From Gloeophyllum trabeum ATCC 11539 (lineage: Eukaryota > Basidiomycota > Agaricomycetes > Gloeophyllales > Gloeophyllaceae): 64,000 bases of DNA. Below the pieces are notes generated by a model, which did no database searches, was not told where the DNA came from, and worked only from the letters and a program-made list of their open reading frames with translations. The position numbers were made by a program, and so were the translations under genes. Below are positions 60,739-64,000 of this stretch, piece after piece; positions within the stretch are counted from its first letter, which is position 1; the number at the start of each line of letters is the position of its first letter. The stretch lies in the NCBI RefSeq assembly GCF_000344685.1, contig NW_006920417.1, positions 1,600,836 through 1,664,835 on the forward strand, written 5' to 3'.

Positions 60739-60872
60739 TCTCGCCACTGGGTGTAAGTGGGAGGGGTTATGGAGGCAAGAACATCGCGGCTGCGGCTTGG
60801 CTTTATACGACGCGACGCGACGCGAGTGGCTCACGATTAGACACGCCATCACGTGCACCGTCACGTCCCACC

Positions 60873-61391
60873 AGGACCCCTGAAAATACCGATGGAGGTT
60901 AGATACCAATTCCGTAAAAAAGTGAGGTCTGGAGGCCGTATGTTAGATACGGTTGCGGTAAAATGTGGCGAAGCGCCCAAGAGGCCGGATACTTCAGTCC
61001 CGGTAGAATTGAGGCTCGATATCCAAGGTCAGATACCATTGTAGTATATACCCGGCTTCTCCCGGCACTGGATCACTCGCTTGTGCAGCCACAATTTGCC
61101 CCAATATATATTTGAGCTGAGATTGCACTGTTTTGGCAACATTGGGCCTATATATGGCATATCATAGCGAATAATGCCTTATTTTGATCAAATGTGGCTA
61201 AGAAAAACCCTTGTAACCGGATTAAAATTCGGAGGTTGGATATCTGGGTCTCGGTAAATCTCGAGCCACACGGCTAGGTTGGTATCGCATCCCGGTAAAA
61301 ACAGCCAAATTGGGCGAAATTTGGTTCCGGTAAAAATACAGGAAATCAGGTTCTCTGGTATCTAACCTCCATCGGTACTTTCAGGGGTCCT
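60873..61391. mobile_element. Inverted-repeat element C (AGGACCCCTGA ends)
   Basis: A 519-bp element starting AGGACCCCTGAAAATACCGA; the right end is the complement with one mismatch over 35 bases. The flanks GTCCCACC and GTTTCTCC match at 5 of 8 positions (two of the three differences are C to T), so the 8-bp duplication is only suggestive. CGGTA(G/A)AA words repeat inside. No ORF. Confidence 0.75.
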
Positions 61392-61633
61392 GTTTCTCCA
61401 TGTTAGAGAACCAGGGAGAGAGGCGTATAGTCTCCGCAGTGATTTGAACGGCCAACCCTAGCCATGTGCTTGCTTCTTATTTCGAACAAAACCTGTCCGC
61501 TATTCGGATAATTGAAAAAGTCGGTTAACAACTTGTGCAAAAGCTATTCAAGTCCCTCGTTCTTATGATGTCGATGGCCTTGCCTATTTCGGGTGAGTGC
61601 AATCTAGTATAAAAGGAGCTCAGAAACTTACGA

Positions 61634-62330
61634 TCAGGCGATCAGAGCCTTGACAGCCTCGACGACCTCGCTGTTTCCGCCACTCTCTGATCCCTGCTGG
61701 CCTTCTTGAAGTAAGCCGAGCAATTGGTACAGGGCGTCCGGGAGTTCGTCATGCCCTGCCGTGTTAGACTTGAGTTTTTTATTGCCCTTCTCGTAGCCGT
61801 ACACGCTTGTCAGCTTCGTCTGCCCCCCATCAGTGATGTGAAGCTTGTAGATCGGGCGCGAGGTAATGGGATGATCGATCCGCCACTGATTCTGGAAGGA
61901 GCCCGTGTCAGGTAGGCTCAGGACTTGAGCGGCGAGAGAGGATATGCCGTCGATATCCGGTTGTGCCAGGCTCAAGACCCTGCCACTGCCATCAATTGCG
62001 ACGTTCGGTTTGAAGAGGGCGGCCACGAGAGTGCCCTGCCGTGCTGGGGTATCGACAGTGAGCGCGAGCAGAAGATTTTCTCTCGTCGGTGTGAAACTAG
62101 TCGAGCCAGGCTGCGCACGACTGTACCATCCCTCGTGTGATGGTTCCCAGTTGGCATTCATAATAGGAGGACGATCTTCTCGGAGTAGCAGCGATATCAA
62201 CAGTAGTACTGCAAATACGCCTAAAACAAGTAGGCTGTGTCGCGAAATCGTTGCTGGTCTTTGCTGGTGATAGTCAGGATGATAAAGGAGCGTTTGGTAA
62301 CGAGCGGTCCATCTTCTCGTTCGTACTGGA
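61634..62330 (-). CDS. Predicted single-pass membrane protein, family not recognised
   Basis: The minus-strand frame contains an Arg-rich stretch (VRTRRWTARYQTLLYHPDYH), then a hydrophobic helix HSLLVLGVFAVLLLISLLL, then a roughly 180-residue domain (MNANWEPSHEGWYSR, FTPTRENLLLALTVDTPA, IDGISSLAAQVLSLP, PIYKLHITDGGQTKLTSVYG). It ends SEVVEAVKALIA at 61636. Topology suggests a type II membrane protein with the domain outside or luminal. No in-frame ATG precedes the helix before a stop, so a first exon must lie upstream and was not found; the upper boundary is approximate. The sole Met after the helix (about 62160) would give a soluble protein instead. Confidence 0.5.
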
Positions 62331-62626
62331 GCATGATTGCTTCATCGTCGCGGAGATGAGCCCGGATCACGAATCGACTCGGATGGTATCGCCACCTGGC
62401 AGGGCCGCTCAGATCATCATGTGGACTGTGATTGGCTAGGCCCTCTGCCAAGCTCAAGTGATGTTGTACATGTAACATAGAGGATATGCAGAAATATATA
62501 GTCATCACACGAGCGTAATAGGAGAGCACACTAAACGACAAGTATTGTAGATACGCTGGTATGAATAGAGAGAAGAAAAAGGGGCGCACGGGCGCGACTT
62601 TTTATCCAAGAGGTACCTCGACGATG

Positions 62627-64000
62627 CTATCCAGTCAGTATTTCTTTGAAGATATCTTCGATGATCGTGGACGCTTTCCAGAGATCCCTCGCAAGCTCCT
62701 CCATGTAATAGCGCTTCCTTCCAGCCATCACGGTGTGTATGTCACCTTCTGGCTCTTTATCGTCGGGCTCTTCATAATCTGGCTCTTCTCCGCCGTCTGG
62801 ATCATCAGAATCTAGCTCTTGGTCATTCTGCTCGTCATTCCTGTCGGGAACCTCTTTGAGCTCGACTGCCATGATGCCGCCTGGTATACATGCCCGTACG
62901 GTGAGCGGGACCATATGCATGGCTGACACACTCACCTGAGACGTGCCGTATAGCTCATAGTATTCGCAAGCGGCCCGCCAAATACATCCGTCCAGGCTGC
63001 AGAGAACCACAGCCCGTCAATTTGAATGTAGGTAGGGTGTACTCGCAGAACGTAACTTACTAGAAGGCCTGACGTGTAGGGGCCCTTTGAGTCCGACGGC
63101 ACAGATCAACACACCTTTGGAGACGAACATGCTCTACGCGTAGCAGTACCGTACGCCGGGAGACTAGAAGGTTTTGTGTTCTATGTACGGTGAATGGCCG
63201 CGGTAGTCGGCGTCCAGTTTCCAGCTGATAATGTGGATGGGATCATTCGATAGTTTGGGGATAGCAGACAGCCTGCTGTTGGGGAGAGCGACTCCATTCA
63301 TGTCTAGAGGAAGTACCCATGAAAATCGGTCTGCCATCGACCGCGGGGAGTCAGACCATACGGTATAGTCATCCAGGACCTCATCTTGTGAAAGTTCGCT
63401 CAGGATCGTCCATCTGCGCTTACTGTACTTGACATGAGCAAGCTTAGCGGCGCGAGTTAATTCCCCGTTGCCGTTCCTGGAGCAGATCAGTGAATGACGT
63501 TGTTCGAAAATGCCTTTGGTGTAGAGCGAGTATGCGCTTTCAAAGCTAATCACCTTCATAACACAGGCTGCATCGTGAATTCACGGCGGTGATGACCTGT
63601 ATCTTCTGGCCATTCTCCTTTCTTACCAGATCAATGACGTTATAAATCGCGTTATTCTTCTCATCGTCATAGGCCTAGTGTACGGATGCCAAGTTGTGTT
63701 GTCATATAGCTGAGTCACATGTACTGAGAATTCCCAGTATGCGGCCGATGCTTTGCAGAAATCCGGGCTTTGAGCGGGCTTCGGTACATGTGCATAGTAG
63801 TGGCAGTCCGAGCTTGGAGGTCCTGGAATGCAACAGGATCGGAGAAGTATCGCTTAAGGTGCAGATTAATGTTCCATAGTCCTTGAAGGTGGAAGAACAG
63901 GATATCATGGTAGGTGCGACATGTCTTTGCGAGATTGAAGAGCAAGGCGGCACTGCAGTGTTGCATCACTAGGAACAGTAAGACACCATGCGGAGTGAAT
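62627..64000 (-). pseudogene. Decayed second F-box/nucleotidyltransferase paralogue (runs off the window)
   Basis: Homologous in order to the gene at 59137-60738. CSAALLFNLAKTCRTYHDIL and FSDPVAFQDLQARTAT match its F-box region. NVIDLVRKENGQKIQVI, VISFESAYSLYTKGIFEQRH and HIISWKLDADYRG match its middle. SLDGCIWRAACEYYELYGTS and a long Asp/Glu-rich tail ending IFKEILTG match its end. Breaks: the whole GS...DLDLYV nucleotidyltransferase core is missing between LQARTAT and NVIDL. After HKTF, where the paralogue has FFWSRCLAW, there are in-frame stops TAG at about 63162 and again near 63135. The 5' end lies beyond 64000. Confidence 0.65.

Overview
The window reads as nuclear DNA of a mushroom-forming basidiomycete (Agaricomycetes). 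The genes are dense and broken by many short GT-AG introns of about 45-70 nt. The families fit this group: a GH51 arabinofuranosidase, a GH15-like hydrolase, non-RD tyrosine-kinase-like (TKL) kinases, F-box/nucleotidyltransferase proteins and many small inverted-repeat transposons. I cannot name the species. All gene models are read by eye from splice signals and family resemblance; no search was run.

Layout. 0.7-4.1 kb: secreted GH51 alpha-L-arabinofuranosidase (+) with a run of microexons. 4.4-5.1 kb: remnant of a membrane protein gene (-) abutted by a TA-flanked MITE. 6.2-7.9 kb: inverted-repeat element with 8-bp target duplication, containing an assembly gap. 8.2-9.3 kb: FAH-family hydrolase (-). 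10.6-11.7 kb: dual-specificity phosphatase (-). 11.7-15.5 kb: no recognisable gene. 15.5-16.9 kb: histidine phosphatase (+). 17.2-18.5 kb: kinase-like gene, probably decayed (-). 20.1-21.9 kb: complex I 51-kDa subunit (+). 22.1-25.8 kb: GH15-like hydrolase (-). 26.5-29.1 kb: MITEs and a second gap. 29.4-33.8 kb: WDR24/SEA2-like GATOR2 subunit (+). 34.3-36.3 kb: SNG1-like DUF3533 membrane protein (+). 37.8-46.0 kb: two tandem paralogues of about 1,050 aa joining an unrecognised cysteine-containing region to a non-RD kinase (+). 47.8-49.8 kb: 2-kb non-autonomous element. 50.3-52.8 kb: PHO84-like phosphate transporter (-). 53.6-54.6 kb: nested MITEs. 54.9-56.5 kb: third gap. 59.1-60.7 kb: F-box/nucleotidyltransferase gene (-). 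60.9-61.4 kb: another inverted-repeat element. 61.6-62.3 kb: single-pass membrane protein (-). 62.6 kb to the end: decayed second F-box paralogue (-).

Most intact genes are unlinked housekeeping or nutrient functions (respiration, TORC1 signalling, phosphate uptake, polysaccharide breakdown). They share no evident pathway. The lineage-specific part is the tandem kinase-fusion pair, the F-box pair, and the transposon-rich spacers. Three elements (6.2, 53.6, 60.9 kb) share the same 9-base terminus, AGGACCCCY, and two have perfect 8-bp target duplications, so one transposase family probably mobilised them. Every N-gap is flanked by an exact repeat of 459-931 bp, which points to unmerged contig overlaps rather than real duplications.
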